A stretch of 64,000 nt of DNA, taken from NCBI GenBank assembly GCA_947471745.1, contig CANJKZ010000777.1:2294501-2358500 (forward strand), given 5' to 3'. The stretch comes from Closterium sp. Naga37s-1 (taxonomy: Eukaryota; Streptophyta; Zygnematophyceae; Desmidiales; Closteriaceae). A model generated the notes under the pieces. That model saw nothing but the letters and a program-made list of their open reading frames with translations, ran no database searches and was not told the origin of the DNA. The position numbers were made by a program, and so were the translations under genes. Shown piece after piece: positions 11,090 through 25,930 of this stretch. The first letter of the stretch is position 1, and every line of letters starts with the position of its first letter.

Positions 11090-12883
11090 TCCTTGTATGC
11101 AGTGCTCGTCAGTTTCCTCGACAGCATCAACCTCCCCCTTGGCAAGATCGCAGGGATTAGCACTGACGATGCTCCTGTCATGCTCGGCGGAACCAACGGA
11201 CTGACCGGGCGACTTCAACTCTGTATCCCACATCTGGTCTTGTGCCACTGCATCGCCCACAGGTGGGCGACTCTGGATCCCACATCTGCTGCTGTTATTC
11301 TAATTGATAGACTGACGCAGTGTCTGTTTTACAGGGAGGCACTTGCCACTAAAGATTCTGCAGAAGCGCTCCCAGAGCTCGCCATGGTTGATGCCCTCAT
11401 CCGTGCTTTGGCGGAGCATCTCGGCCACAGCAGCAACTCGAACGCTGCATTCAAGGAGCTCCAGGCGGTCTTCACCCGGACGAACCTAGAAATGCAAGGA
11501 CTCTACGCCGTTCGGTTGCTAAGCCGCGGTGACGCGATAGCCCGGTTTGTGAAGGTGCTACCGGCGGTAGTTGTACTTCTGGAGCAGCTGGATACAACCT
11601 GTTACCACATGGTCACCAGCCTGAAGTTCAACTTCTTTGTGTACTTCCTGGCGGGTGTACACGTCGAGCTGAACTTGCTCAACCTGCTCTTCCAAAGGCG
11701 CGAGGTAGTGTTGCGAGCTACTTTGTCGTAATCACTTCTCGAGGTTTGTTACTTACGGATCCTTTCTGTCCTGTGTCCTCCCTGCTCCTAAACCCGACCA
11801 CAAGTGGACTTGGCGGCGGTTCACTCCCAGCTGTGGCGAACAGAAGTTTTCATTAAGGAGCGCTACATCGACTATGGGCACAGTTCGGTGCTGGGTCGAG
11901 CGCTCTACTGTCGCCGTTCCTTGCTCACCACAGTGCACCATGCAGCAGGCAAGTGACTGTGCAGGGAGTGGACATCGACGGGCAGGCAAGGGAGCATGAG
12001 TTCACCCTGCACGAGGAGCCGATTCCTGGCTACTCGGCGAGCGCTGGTGACATCCAGTCATGCATTCGAGCATGTCCCTCGTTTGCGACGGAGCTGCTTT
12101 ACAACCTCGACTTTCGGCTTGGCAACTTGTCAAATCTCAACGCCGCAAAGCTCTTCATGCCAAGAACCTAGCCGCGGGGGAAAGAGGCGAGGGACGCGGA
12201 GTGCAAAGTGGTGATGTTCCATGCTCGCGACAGAGACGAGATACTACCTGGTGAGCTATCTGATCTGTTTACCCACTAAACATCGTTGTGTGTCTTGTAC
12301 CCCTTAGAAGCGCGGTTGTTGATGCTGCGCTTGTATGTTCCCTTATCATCCCACCAAACAAGTGTGAACAAGCGCGAAGTGAAGAAAACGATGCGCACGC
12401 TTCTGTCTGTGCTATCCGGGGTGCCAAAGGAGGAGCAGCCCTTCCATGCGGGGTTGCGGGCGATCTTGTGTCGACTGCGGACTGGCAGACTTATCCGAAC
12501 CTGGTGCGGCTGTGGGCGGCTCTGGCAGTGTTGCCGCTCAGCACAGTGGAGTGGGAGCGTGGATTCTCGCGCCAAAATGTCATCAAGCGCTGGCAGCAGA
12601 CTAGCTTGTGTGACGCGAGCTGGGCGACCTCATGACGCTGAGTCTATTGGAGTACGACGTGGAGTGGAGTGAAGTAGTGGCACGGTGGCGCACCACCAAG
12701 AAGAGGCGACCCACCAAGCGCAAGGCAGCAAAGGTGGATGTATCGAGGAGAAGTGGCGCAGTGTTCCGGGGGGCACTTGCAGAGAAGCGCGACCACGCTG
12801 CTGATGATGATGCTGCTCATGCTGACAGTGGGGGGGACAGTGATGCCAGTGGAGATGATATGGAGGAGGAAGCTGATGGGTAG
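11090..12883 (+). pseudogene. hAT-superfamily transposase relic
   Basis: The frame at 11093-11731 carries a hAT/DUF4371-type core, with GISTDDAPVMLGGTNGLTGR followed by PHLVLCHCIAHRW. This matches the common hAT pattern of a TDGA/VML stretch followed by an HCxAH motif. The C-terminal dimerisation domain is at about 12475-12625 in another frame (YPNLVRLWAALAVLPLS, then ERGFS). A Lys/Arg- and acid-rich tail ends at TAG 12881-12883. The frame shifts again near 12620, and the N-terminal BED-finger part is missing, apparently cut off at the copia B boundary. Introns could explain some frame changes, but I see no convincing splice pairs. Confidence 0.75.
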
Positions 12884-12992
12884 TGAAATGTCTCTTATTT
12901 TATAATGAATGCAATTTGACAATATTGTTTGTTGTGCATGAGTGTCTGTGTGTATGTGTGTGTGTTGTGTTGTCATTGTCATAGGTAAAACA

Positions 12993-13369
12993 TGTTGGAA
13001 ATCCGAATACAGTATAACGAATACTGTATACCAGTGTGCTGTTTGGTTCTAGTGTAGTCCTCTTTATAAGCTTCCAGGTCCTACAATAATTGTGTGACAA
13101 TTATTGTAGGGGCCACAATTATTGGAGCCTAGCATTATTGGAAGGTAGAGGGTACAATTATTGGTACACCATTATTGGTGTGAATGGGTCATTCTGGAGG
13201 GGTAGCTGGATGCATATATACCCTGCTCTGTCACTTCTTCAACATCATTGAGTCATCATTGAGTTATCATTGTGTCATCCTTCTACTTTTCAATGATCAA
13301 TGCAAGATTTATATCTTGTTCTTTTCTACAAACACGTTTCCGCTACGCTGGCACTATGCCTTTCTAGCA
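12993..13369 (+). repeat. 5' LTR (377 bp) of the gag-only element
   Basis: It begins TGTTGGAAATCC and ends TTTCTAGCA. It holds a perfect hairpin at 13080-13110 (14-bp arms CCTACAATAATTGT, 3-nt loop). Four copies of ATTATTGG or a close variant (inverted CCAAT boxes) lie between about 13117 and 13180, and a TATA-like CATATATA lies at 13213-13220. The sequence from GAGCCTAGC to the end is repeated almost exactly at 18741-18985. Confidence 0.9.
13213..13220 (+). promoter_or_regulatory. TATA-like box in the 5' LTR
   Basis: CATATATA lies 35-100 bp downstream of the ATTATTGG cluster and about 150 bp before the LTR end, a plausible U3 promoter position. The same sequence recurs in the 3' LTR (about 18828). 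Confidence 0.5.
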
Positions 13370-13381
13370 TGGTATCAGAGC
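13370..13381 (+). promoter_or_regulatory. primer-binding site for initiator tRNA-Met
   Basis: TGGTATCAGAGC immediately follows the LTR-terminal CA. This is the standard primer-binding site of plant copia elements, complementary to the 3' end of initiator methionine tRNA. Confidence 0.9.
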
Positions 13382-13697
13382 AACTCTAGGGGGCATGCTG
13401 CCAAAATTGGTTCAGAAAATTACTGGCATTCATTTTGGATAGGTACCTGCATACAGTCAGAGTACCGCACACCCGGTCTACGCTTTCGTACACCTGGTGT
13501 TCGCTGTTGGTTACAATCGCGCGTTTACCGCACACATGGTGGACGGATTTGTCAAGGTCATGGCACACTTCGATGGCGAAGTGGATCCTGGATATGCGGC
13601 TTTTGAAGAAGCCATCATGGCTCAGCATGAGCACCTGGAAAGCATGATTGCAAAGGCACCACCAGCACTCCAAGCTTCGTGAAGGGACAAGTTTGGA

Positions 13698-16100
13698 ATG
13701 ACAATCCAGCCAAGAACAACGTTCTCTCATGAGTCTAGCAATCCGTCCACCCGTGGACACTCTCATTCAAGCACTCCATGTGCTAACCAAACTCGTGCAA
13801 ATGTTCATGCAGGAATTGATGTTGAAGGGGAAATGGGCATACCTCAAGGAGGAGAGTCATCCCAAGGGAGGGATGCATCCGTCCAAGGAGAGGAGAAGGC
13901 AAATCCCGCACCTCAATCATCCATGCAAAGGGAAGCACGGGGGAGGAATGATGAGTATGGGAGTGCAGTGCATGGTCGAATGAGAAGTGGACAGATTGGG
14001 CAGCAGGGTGACGGAAATGGTCAAGTGGGCGCGGAAGGTGTGGAATTCGCCTCCTACACTATTGGTGCTCCCCCACTACGACGACTTGCAACTAACTCCC
14101 ATCCTAGTGGAGTTCCTCCCATGGCCAGGTCTCACCTTCATGGCGGCTATGACATACCTCCGCGTGCACCACGTCCATCGATAGGAATACATCCTGTGGA
14201 CAGCATGAGACAGATGGGATACGGAATGCAGTCAAGTGGCGTCATGCGACGTGATCAAGTGGAAGTGCTAGAACGTCAACTTGGTGGACAGAATGGAGAC
14301 ATGCAGCGCACAGTACAGCTGCCTCAACCGTCAACCGTGCCTACTCTCTTCGACCCCACTCCACGTGAATACACGGAAGAAGACAAGGAACGGCTGTCAC
14401 GCAAAATGGTGGGAGCAACGGTGGACAAAGCGTTTACCACTACTCCATTTGATGGCTCGAACTTCCGGGAGTGGGCACTACGGTTTCGTATGAACGCTCG
14501 CGTCACGAATCTGTGGGAGTTCTTTGTGACCCTGCAGTATCCGATTACCATGGGAGATGGTGACATTAACGACGCTATGGAGCGGCTGGAAATGCTACAG
14601 GTGGATTACTCACAACGTGCGGCGCTCGCTTTTTGGGTCCTACTGCACAGCTTGAGCGCCACGATTCAGCTACAGCTGGACATGTTCCAGGAATCCTATA
14701 GCCCGGCATATGAAGCATGGGAGTACTTAATGGACACTTACCAGGCCAAAGATTCGGTGGCGAAGGTCTCTCTCATGAAGCAGTTGGACAACCTGAAAAT
14801 GGGGAACGCGGAAAGGGTGGAGGAGTACGTGAACCGCGCAACGGCAATCCGGGACAAGTTAGCACTCGCACGGAAGATGGTGGATGAGGACACATTCACC
14901 TTAAATCTGCTCACCGGACTACCGACGCATTGGGAGGAGATGAGGCACTCGGCAATGCTACACAACGTGACGGACAGCTTCGCCTTGCAGCGGATGATGA
15001 TTCAAGAGCAGAGGTATCACGACCTCATCACGAAGGATAACCGTGACCGGCGTCCACCTCGCATGGTTGGACAAGCACGTGGAGACCGCTCACCTTCTCC
15101 AACTGCTAAGGGCAGCACCGAGTATAAGGAAGAGTTCGCTGGGGAGAAAATGCAAGGCAAGGAAGGAAGTGCGGTTCGCTCACCTCTTGTGTGTTGGTAC
15201 TGCAAGGAGGTCGGCCACCCCTTCTTCAAGTGTACCAAGGCACCCCCTGGCTGGACACCACCAGGGTGGGAACCGCATACCCGCGGAAAGGCAAAACCGC
15301 ACACTAGCGATAGCCGTTTGTTCTTCCCACGAAGGAGTGGTAGCCCCAAGCGTGACAGCGATGTGTCAAAACAGCAAGGGGCAGCCGGGGAAGACAAGCA
15401 ACGTACTGTTACATGCATTGCAACGGTGGGATCGTCACAAGCTACCTTACCACCAGCTAAAGCGTCATCGTGGTTGCTGGACAGTCGATGCAGCCAACAC
15501 ATGACCTCGGACAAGCGTTGGTTTGAAGAGTTAAAAGAGCTGGACGAATCTGTATACGTGGAGCTTGCTGATGGGAGCCGACTGCACAGCACGATGACGG
15601 GAACGATCAGAGCAACGGCACCTGATGGGACAACAGTTCGGTACACTGACGTCCTCTACATACCTGGCTTGAAGAGTAACCTGCTCTCCTATTGTCAGCT
15701 GCTGAAAAAGGGAGCGCACATCAATACCATTGCCAATGGAGACACGGAGGTCACCATGACTGATGGAGAGGAGTATGTGCGGATTGGACTTGCCAAGAAC
15801 GTGGATGGAGTGCTCGTGGTGCAGTATGCGCATGCACTTACATCCGCCCATGATCCTGGACATTCCCATGATGGTGCGTCATCAAAGAAGCATGATTGTG
15901 AAGGGGGTACACGTTTCCGCACACCTGGAGTACACTTGGGTACCCACGGAAGCGCGCTTTCCCGCACACCTGGAGTGCAGTTGAGTGCCCGCTCTGCACA
16001 CGCATCCCTTCAGTACCGCATGGCACACAAAGCCTGCATCGTGCGGAACCCGGCACATGATGTTGCTATGGATGAAGTCTCACCCCACAGTGTGATGTAG
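13698..16100 (+). CDS. gag-protease protein of the non-autonomous copia-like element
   Basis: The frame is 800 codons. Gag follows the UBN2/copia pattern: FTTTPFDGSNFREWALRF, then AYEAWEYLMDTYQAKDS and LLTGLPTHWEEMR. The CCHC zinc knuckle is CWYCKEVGHPFFKC (about 15190-15230). A protease-like domain has WLLDSRCSQHMT where WxLDSGAS is expected, so the catalytic DSG has become DSR and protease activity is doubtful. A related N-terminal stretch (13497-13679) lies in the same frame before a single TGA at 13680-13682, so the original start may have been upstream. After the protease the frame runs through imperfect CACACCTGGAGTG repeats and stops at TAG 16098-16100; no polymerase follows. Confidence 0.8.
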   Translation: MTIQPRTTFSHESSNPSTRGHSHSSTPCANQTRANVHAGIDVEGEMGIPQGGESSQGRDASVQGEEKANPAPQSSMQREARGRNDEYGSAVHGRMRSGQIGQQGDGNGQVGAEGVEFASYTIGAPPLRRLATNSHPSGVPPMARSHLHGGYDIPPRAPRPSIGIHPVDSMRQMGYGMQSSGVMRRDQVEVLERQLGGQNGDMQRTVQLPQPSTVPTLFDPTPREYTEEDKERLSRKMVGATVDKAFTTTPFDGSNFREWALRFRMNARVTNLWEFFVTLQYPITMGDGDINDAMERLEMLQVDYSQRAALAFWVLLHSLSATIQLQLDMFQESYSPAYEAWEYLMDTYQAKDSVAKVSLMKQLDNLKMGNAERVEEYVNRATAIRDKLALARKMVDEDTFTLNLLTGLPTHWEEMRHSAMLHNVTDSFALQRMMIQEQRYHDLITKDNRDRRPPRMVGQARGDRSPSPTAKGSTEYKEEFAGEKMQGKEGSAVRSPLVCWYCKEVGHPFFKCTKAPPGWTPPGWEPHTRGKAKPHTSDSRLFFPRRSGSPKRDSDVSKQQGAAGEDKQRTVTCIATVGSSQATLPPAKASSWLLDSRCSQHMTSDKRWFEELKELDESVYVELADGSRLHSTMTGTIRATAPDGTTVRYTDVLYIPGLKSNLLSYCQLLKKGAHINTIANGDTEVTMTDGEEYVRIGLAKNVDGVLVVQYAHALTSAHDPGHSHDGASSKKHDCEGGTRFRTPGVHLGTHGSALSRTPGVQLSARSAHASLQYRMAHKACIVRNPAHDVAMDEVSPHSVM

Positions 16101-17590
16101 ACTTCAGGGGGAGAAGGAAAAAGGTCCGCGGTGGATTCGGGAGGAGATGGAGCAGGCCTTGTAGAACATGACTCACCTGGAGCTGATGAAGCTGATGCAA
16201 CCCAAGCAAGTGGAGATGCTACAGCAAATGACTTACCTACAGCAGGAGTGACTGTATCAGAGGAGGTTGAAGACAATGATGCTGAAATCAATTTGGGATG
16301 TGCAGCAACGGGCGTACCATCTGCTGATGATCGCCAAGTCAAGGATTGTGGAGTTGTACTCACATGTGCGGCCTCTTCGAGCGGTGCTGCACAACATGGC
16401 ATCACCTAACGCCATACTCACTCATGTGCTTGTAGCTGTGTATGCGGAGGACTACAAGCACATGGGTGGGGGGAGGTGGAGGTGTGGAGTGTATATGGTG
16501 GCATTGGAGTGAGACACGGAGTCACGAAGCATAAGGGGACGACCTACTCACCAAGGGTTGCCAGTAGGCAGGGGGAGCAGGCAGAATGGATGTAGCCGGT
16601 CGTCATCCGTCGTGCTGGAGCGGATCGTACGACTGGTTACTGCTGATGAACGGCACTACCGTGAGGGAAGAACGGAGAATATACATGGGAGAAGGTATTT
16701 TTGCATACCTGGTGTGGACACTTCTGCATACCTGGAGTGCACAACACTGCATACTTGGAGTGGACATTTCTGCATACATGGAGTGCAGAGTTCAGGATAC
16801 TTGGAGTGCGTCGGCATGCGCAACTCTTTAGCTGATGGAGTTCGGCAACTCCGGCTGCTACCGTGTGTTGGCTGGAGTGTGTGGAGAGCATCATAGGGCA
16901 ACATGGGTGAAGTTTGAGCAAACTTGGCAAGATTGCCAAAGCATGGGGAGAAAGGCTTACGAAGATGCAGCAGGCGCGGACAGGCAAATGATGAAGTAGG
17001 CACGCAGCAGATCGTCAGCCGCTGACGAACGCAAGGTCGTCGCTTCTATCGCGCGAAGTGTGCGCCCGCTAATGCAGTTCCGCGTCAACTGTACGCCATG
17101 CGTTATCCGCTACCGATTCGCGTCATCCGTAGCTGCAGTCGTCGCAGATGCGCATCCACTGCGGTTTCGCGTCGTCGCACAGGAGGCGCGCGAAAAAGAC
17201 AGCAGCACTGACAATCGCGTGTCGTAAAGTGTACAGTTTTGGAAATTCGGAGTGCGCTAAGGGCATTCCGCCATGACGATACTCGGACTTCACCATGGTT
17301 TTGAGGAGATTTCGCCATGGAGCTGCTACGATTTCCTCAGCAGCAGCCACTACTCTCTAAATCTCGATCTAGAATGTCGAGATTGGAAGGAGGGAATGGA
17401 AAACGTGAAGGCATGTGGTTTGGTTGGAGTTTGGAAGGCCCAAAGGTTGGGAGGGGAAAAGTGCTACAGTGACAAGCAGCTTGGCCAACACCAAACCCTA
17501 GCTTGGTTTGGACGCACCCCTACCTTTTGGTGGTACACCACCTCGACCACCCTATCCTCCAAGGAAAACGGATTCACTAAAACCTACAGC
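16101..17590 (+). other. non-coding 3' internal region of the gag-only element
   Basis: No integrase, RT or RNase H motif is readable in any frame here. Bases 16697-16812 hold five imperfect copies of a GCATACNTGGAGTG unit. The same unit appears in variant form at 13460-13540 and 15910-15980, so it is spread through the whole element. Confidence 0.6.
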
Positions 17591-17599
17591 AAGGGGGGG
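17591..17599 (+). promoter_or_regulatory. polypurine tract
   Basis: AAGGGGGGG sits directly against the 3' LTR start (TGTTGG at 17600), where the plus-strand primer of an LTR element is expected. Confidence 0.85.
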
Positions 17600-18985
17600 T
17601 GTTGGAAATCCGAATACAGTATAACGAATACTGTATACCAGTGTGCTGTTTGGTTTTAGTGTAGTCCTCTTTATAAGCTTCCAGGCAGGCCCGTAGATTC
17701 GTTTTGAGGTAGTCTGACGCCTCAGAGTACACCCCTCTTCCTAGGCTGGCTGTCAGAGTTACCTTTTTTTTTTAGTCTGAAAATTCAGACAAGCACAACT
17801 TTTTTTGTCTGAACTGTCAGAGTTACTTCAAATTTTAAGATGTTCATGCAGTTTCATAACAGCATAGTTACAATAGCACTGAAGCTGATTACAGCATACC
17901 AACGCAATTGTGCGGCCAGAAATGGGGCACTCTGATTGGTCATTTTTCAAGAGTTAGGAACACTGAGCAGTCAGGGTCGAGGTGTGGGCATCAGACAATG
18001 GCCTCGTGCAAGTGCCAAGTGTGGCAAGCTCACAATCAGCTGACCTGGCAGCAGGCACGGTATCGCTCGGCACTTTTCTGTGTTGGGCGCGCTGTCAGCA
18101 GCAAGAGTTTTCAACTGTGTACACCGTATGTGCGCGGAATATTCTCTCCTAAAGTTGCAGCTTCGAAATTTTGACTCGGTTTGGCAAGGGTAAATGATGT
18201 GCGGTTCTGCTGAAGTACGAGACTCATATGTGACAAGGCTTTCGTTTGCACCAATTCGCTTTTCGCCATGTGCGATTCGCTAAAATCGTTTTGGCCATGT
18301 GCGATTGGCTATCTAGTTCACAATTTAAGGGTTTTTATAAGCCCCCAATAAATTCCACTCTCGTGATAGCGTCGACAAAGTAGTGTATTTTGGTACCCCT
18401 ACTCGAGCAGTTTCATCCGGAGGAAATCGTTAGTGCTGGCCCGTACACATGTGGGTGTATCGAAAAGAAGTTTCGAGGAAGTTTCGTTCCGATAACCTTC
18501 CATTCAGGCTGGCGGAAACCCCTGTATAACTGGTTTCAGAGTGGATCCCCGATACAAGTCTGAGGCTCAGCGTGCACTACTATGACTACTCTGAAATTTC
18601 AGACTAGTCAGTTAAAAAAACTCTGAAAAATCAGACAGGGTGCATAAAAAAATTCTTTGAGTTCAGACTAGGTACAAAAAAAAAGTCTGAATGGACTCTG
18701 AATCAGACTCCAAAGTCTGATATCTAGGGCCCTGATATTGGAGCCTAGCATTATTGGAGGGTAGAGGGTACAATTATTGGTACACCATTATTGGTGTGAA
18801 TGGGTCATTCTGGAGGGGTAGCTGGATGCATATATACCCTGCTCTGTCACTTCTTCAACATCATTGAGTCATCATTGAGTTATCATTGTGTCATCCTTCT
18901 ACTTTTCAATGATCAATGCAAGATTTCTATCTTGTTCTTTTCTACAAACACGTTTCCGCTACGCTGGCACTATGCCTTTCTAGCA
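17600..18985 (+). repeat. 3' LTR, interrupted by an insertion of about 1 kb
   Basis: Bases 17600-17685 match the first 86 bp of the 5' LTR with about one mismatch. Bases 18735-18985 match the remainder from ATTGGAGCC to AGCA. Between them lies a foreign block, and about 40 bp of LTR including the hairpin (13079-13118 in the 5' copy) is missing. Confidence 0.88.
17686..18734. mobile_element. insertion in the 3' LTR, probable non-autonomous hAT
   Basis: The block starts CAGGCCCGTAGATTCGTTTT and ends TATCTAGGGCCCTG. The reverse complement of the end (CAGGGCCCTAGATA) resembles its start and the CAGGGCCTCAGATTCGTT terminus at 19188. Subterminal regions are rich in TCAGAC/GTCTGA and TCTGAAA motifs on both sides. 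No transposase is readable. An expected 8-bp target duplication is not found; about 40 bp of target appears to be lost. Confidence 0.55.
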
Positions 18986-19480
18986 AAACATTCTAGTTGG
19001 AAAAAAAAAAATAGTCCACAGGATTAGTTGAAATGTAGCACTGATATGCCAGGATAGTGTCACAAGTAGCACTGACGGTTCAGCATACTTAACCTATTGC
19101 AGTCCTGACAATTCAGGACAAAACTAGGCTTCCTACTCAACTGCCCTGAGGCCTCAGGGTACCCTCGAACGAATCTGAGGCCCTGCTGGTCTTCCAAAAT
19201 GTTGCAATGTGGTGGTTCAGGACTGCATGAGTGTCGGTCTGCCCCAAGCTGAACACTTGCCGGGAGATTCAGGCAAACAATATGGTATGGTAGTGGTAAC
19301 TTGGACCATTCTAATCTAACGTGTAGTACAGGAACTTCACTAATTCATATGCTTTTTGGCGGTCTTTGCTTCACATATACAGGGTAACTAGACCACAACG
19401 CAACACCACAAATGCACTTCTAAGACCAGCGTGGCTGCGTGGTGAATTAGGCAGACAGGAGTAGATCCGATGAAAGGCCA

Positions 19481-23152
<3,672 letters not shown>

Positions 23153-25930
23153 GGCGGGCTGTGAGGGAAGGAAGGGAAGGGCATGAAGCGGAGGGCAGAA
23201 AAGGAAAGTGCAGGAAGCGGCGGGAAGGAAGGGAAGTGCAGGGATGGTTAGGGCAGGGAAGGTATGAGCGGGAAGGGAAGGGCGGGTTGGGAAGGCGATG
23301 AAGGTAATGGCAGCAGGTGATGTAAAAAGGCAGGAAGAAAAGGCCACAAAGGGTGGGGCTGTAGGGGAAGGGAAGCAACGGAAGGGCGGGAGGAGAAGGG
23401 CGGCATGGATAGAGGCGGAACAAATGGGCTGGAAGGGAAAGGGAGAATGCGAAGGGAAAGGCTGGACGTCCTGGGCAGGCATTGTAGGAGGGGAGGGTAG
23501 GGGCACATAGTGGGTGGGAGAACTCACAGTGCAGGGGGAAGCCTAGCTTCTCTTTGTGCCCCGCTATGCTGGAGATTTCTGGTGTCGGGCCTCACTCCCC
23601 TACACTTCACCCGGCCATCACTTGCTGAGGGGTGGTAGCCGTCAGCAGCAGTTGAAGCAGCGGTGGCTGGCAATAGCTACAAAGGACACGAAACTGGAGA
23701 GCGGGCAGGGGGCATGGTAGGGCATTGCAAGGAAGGTGAGCGAAATGAATGAAACGGGAGGGGAGGAGCGTGCAGGTTAGGGCATGGCGATGGGGTGGCA
23801 GGAAGGGGAGATGGGGAGGTTGGAAGGGGATATTAGGAGGCAGGCTGAGGGAAAGCCGAGGTTGGAAGGGGGTATTAAGGCAGGCAGGAGGGTGGTTGGA
23901 AAGGGCAACAGAGAGGCAGAACGGGGGAGTTTCGGAGTCACTAACGCGAGACGCGGAGTGGAGATGGGGGAGGCGGGAAAGGGAGAATGGGAGGCGGGAT
24001 GGGGCGGGCGGGATGGGGAGAAGGGCGGGCGGGTCGTTGAGTTGGTGGGCGGAAAGGGAAGTTGGCGAGGCGGCCGTCGCCATCTCACCTGCGATGGCGG
24101 CGGCTAGTGAGCCGAATGAGATGGTGCGAGAGCACGCCAATCGGCAGTGTGGGGCGCGGCGAGCGTATTCAGAATGGCGTGAGTGTTAGGGTTGGTTCGC
24201 CCAACCACAGAACCTAAGGCGAAAGCTTCTACGACGGCAGAATGAAGGCGACGGAAGCGTGTGGACTATTCTAGAGAGAAACGGTGGAAATCGGCCTACG
24301 GCGTGAGAAGGGAGAGAGAAATCGAGAAGGAATGTGTGAGAAGGTGGAAGAAGCATCGAGATTGAAGTTGGCGAGGGGAAATTGTGGTTCGAGCTTGAGG
24401 CGTGTTCGAGAAGGTGCTGGATTCGGACTCGACGAGTGTTCACCGAATTCGGTTCGGTTCCGTGTACGACTCGGGGTGAAACGAGGCGCACGCGGTTACT
24501 TGGGAAACAAGTGAAGTTACGAATCGCATTTTGTGTCTTGCCTGACCATAAACCTGTTTGTACTCATTCTGGAAACACAACATTGGACAACATTGATCGG
24601 TTGGAGATTCTGAAAATTGCTGAAGTGTATTGACAACTTCAAGCAGAGCTGCGCATATCATTGGATTCGTGAGATTGTGGAGAACACGATAGGCGATAGC
24701 AAGTAGAGTATTGCCGACTAAGGTGTTCACGATCCTAAGAGTGAGGGGGCAGCGTGGGATGGCGTGGCGACGATGCGACGGGCGTCGAGGCGAGGCAGCA
24801 CGGCGCGACGCGGCCTCTAGAACTGGCGCGGCGAGGCCGCGTGCAAGGGCTTGATGCGGGCGCGAGATGCGGACGTCCTAAACCTAAGATTGGCTATGGT
24901 CGAGTCGCACTTAGTGGATAAGCCGTTTCTGGATAATTATCTGGGTAGTATGCGATGGGCATGTTGCAGGAGTGGCCTTCTGAGGAGGTGTACCAGCTCC
25001 GCCTGCATTACACGAATTATGAGTGGGTGTCATCGTCAAACAACACGAGGACGAAACTGCTGAAATATTACGCACTGCAGGTCGTACCAGGTTCGTACCA
25101 CCAGCACTTTGGGAGTTCAGGACTTCGACTGCGAGTGTCAACAGTCTCCAACATCTCATTGCTGAGTGTCTGATTGTTTCGAGGTTTTCACGATTGCCGT
25201 CCCCATACATATCACATGTTCGATGGCTTTTTCGAGCTGGCGAGCGATTGTCCTGCCCGAATGGAAGCTGGTTACCAGCGACGAGCATCGTCGGCGTGCA
25301 TTGGGGTTGTCGTCGTTTGGTTGGTCCTGCCATTCTCGTCTGTTTCCGTCAGTCAGGCAAAACGGCGACGCGCAGGATGTTGTTTGTTGGAGCAGTGCAA
25401 ACGGAATGAGTGACCAGGGTGAGAGATGGGGCATTTGGGAGATCAGCGGCCGAGATCATGCTCTGTTTCAAATCAGAGGCCACGATGCGCTGAGAAGCAA
25501 ATCAGCAGCGAACATCAGCCGTCGATGGACAAATCGAAGATGAGATGATACAGGCAAACCTGACCAGGCTTGTGCATCCAACCCACTCTGCTCATTGTGC
25601 TTCAATCCAATCTGCTGTGATGCTGAGAACCCTCGCTTCATGCATTCTCATCCAGCCACTTCTGATCACCAAAATGCTCAAAGCTCGGTTTTCCAGGTGA
25701 GGGTTTCGCAACTTTCAGCAATGGAGTTCCGTTTTTTCACACATACAGGCCTTCGAAGGGCGAACAGACGTTATTTAGAGTGAAGCTCTTCAAGTAAAGC
25801 TGTTTCACGAGAGTATTCGCGAAAGCAAGAATGCAAGTTGCTGAGCGGTTTTCGAAATAGGCCCGCTTTTGACCCTTGAAAGCCAGAGTCAATCCCATCG
25901 GCACGTCGCGAATAGATAAAAGTAGTCGCG
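23153..25930. other. intergenic region between divergent TADA and RLT genes
   Basis: This 2.8-kb interval separates the start codons of two divergent genes and must hold both promoters. Bases 23153-24180 are purine-rich (GGAAGGGAAGG-type). Bases 24500-25930 are closer to 50% GC. Several short frames exist (for example 25023-25409) but none resembles a known protein or shows splice consistency. I see no clear TATA box. Confidence 0.6.

Larger units (their letters stand above)
12993..18985 (+). mobile_element. non-autonomous gag-protease LTR retroelement (TR-GAG-like), copia-type
   Basis: This is a complete element. The LTRs start TGTTGG and end AGCA, and the 5-bp target duplication AAACA lies at 12988-12992 and 18986-18990. 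A primer-binding site TGGTATCAGAGC sits immediately after the 5' LTR and a G-rich polypurine tract immediately before the 3' LTR. The internal region encodes only gag, zinc knuckle and protease-like sequence (13698-16100). The remaining 1.5 kb to the 3' LTR has no integrase, RT or RNase H. It would therefore need enzymes in trans, as described for terminal-repeat retrotransposons with a GAG domain. The LTRs are nearly identical where comparable, so insertion is recent. Confidence 0.88.
12984..19188 (+). mobile_element. 3' end of the hAT element, split by an LTR retroelement
   Basis: Sequence after the transposase (12884-12987) resumes at 18991-19188, on the far side of the retroelement insertion. 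It ends in AACGAATCTGAGGCCCTG; the reverse complement, CAGGGCCTCAGATTCGTT, is a typical hAT terminal inverted repeat (CAGGGCC). The matching left terminus is not present near 11 kb. No 8-bp target duplication can be checked. Confidence 0.5.

Noticed and set aside
24851-25543. Possible host exons in frames at 24955-25409
   Set aside because: Composition is not low-complexity, but no family motif, consistent splice pair or continuing frame was found.
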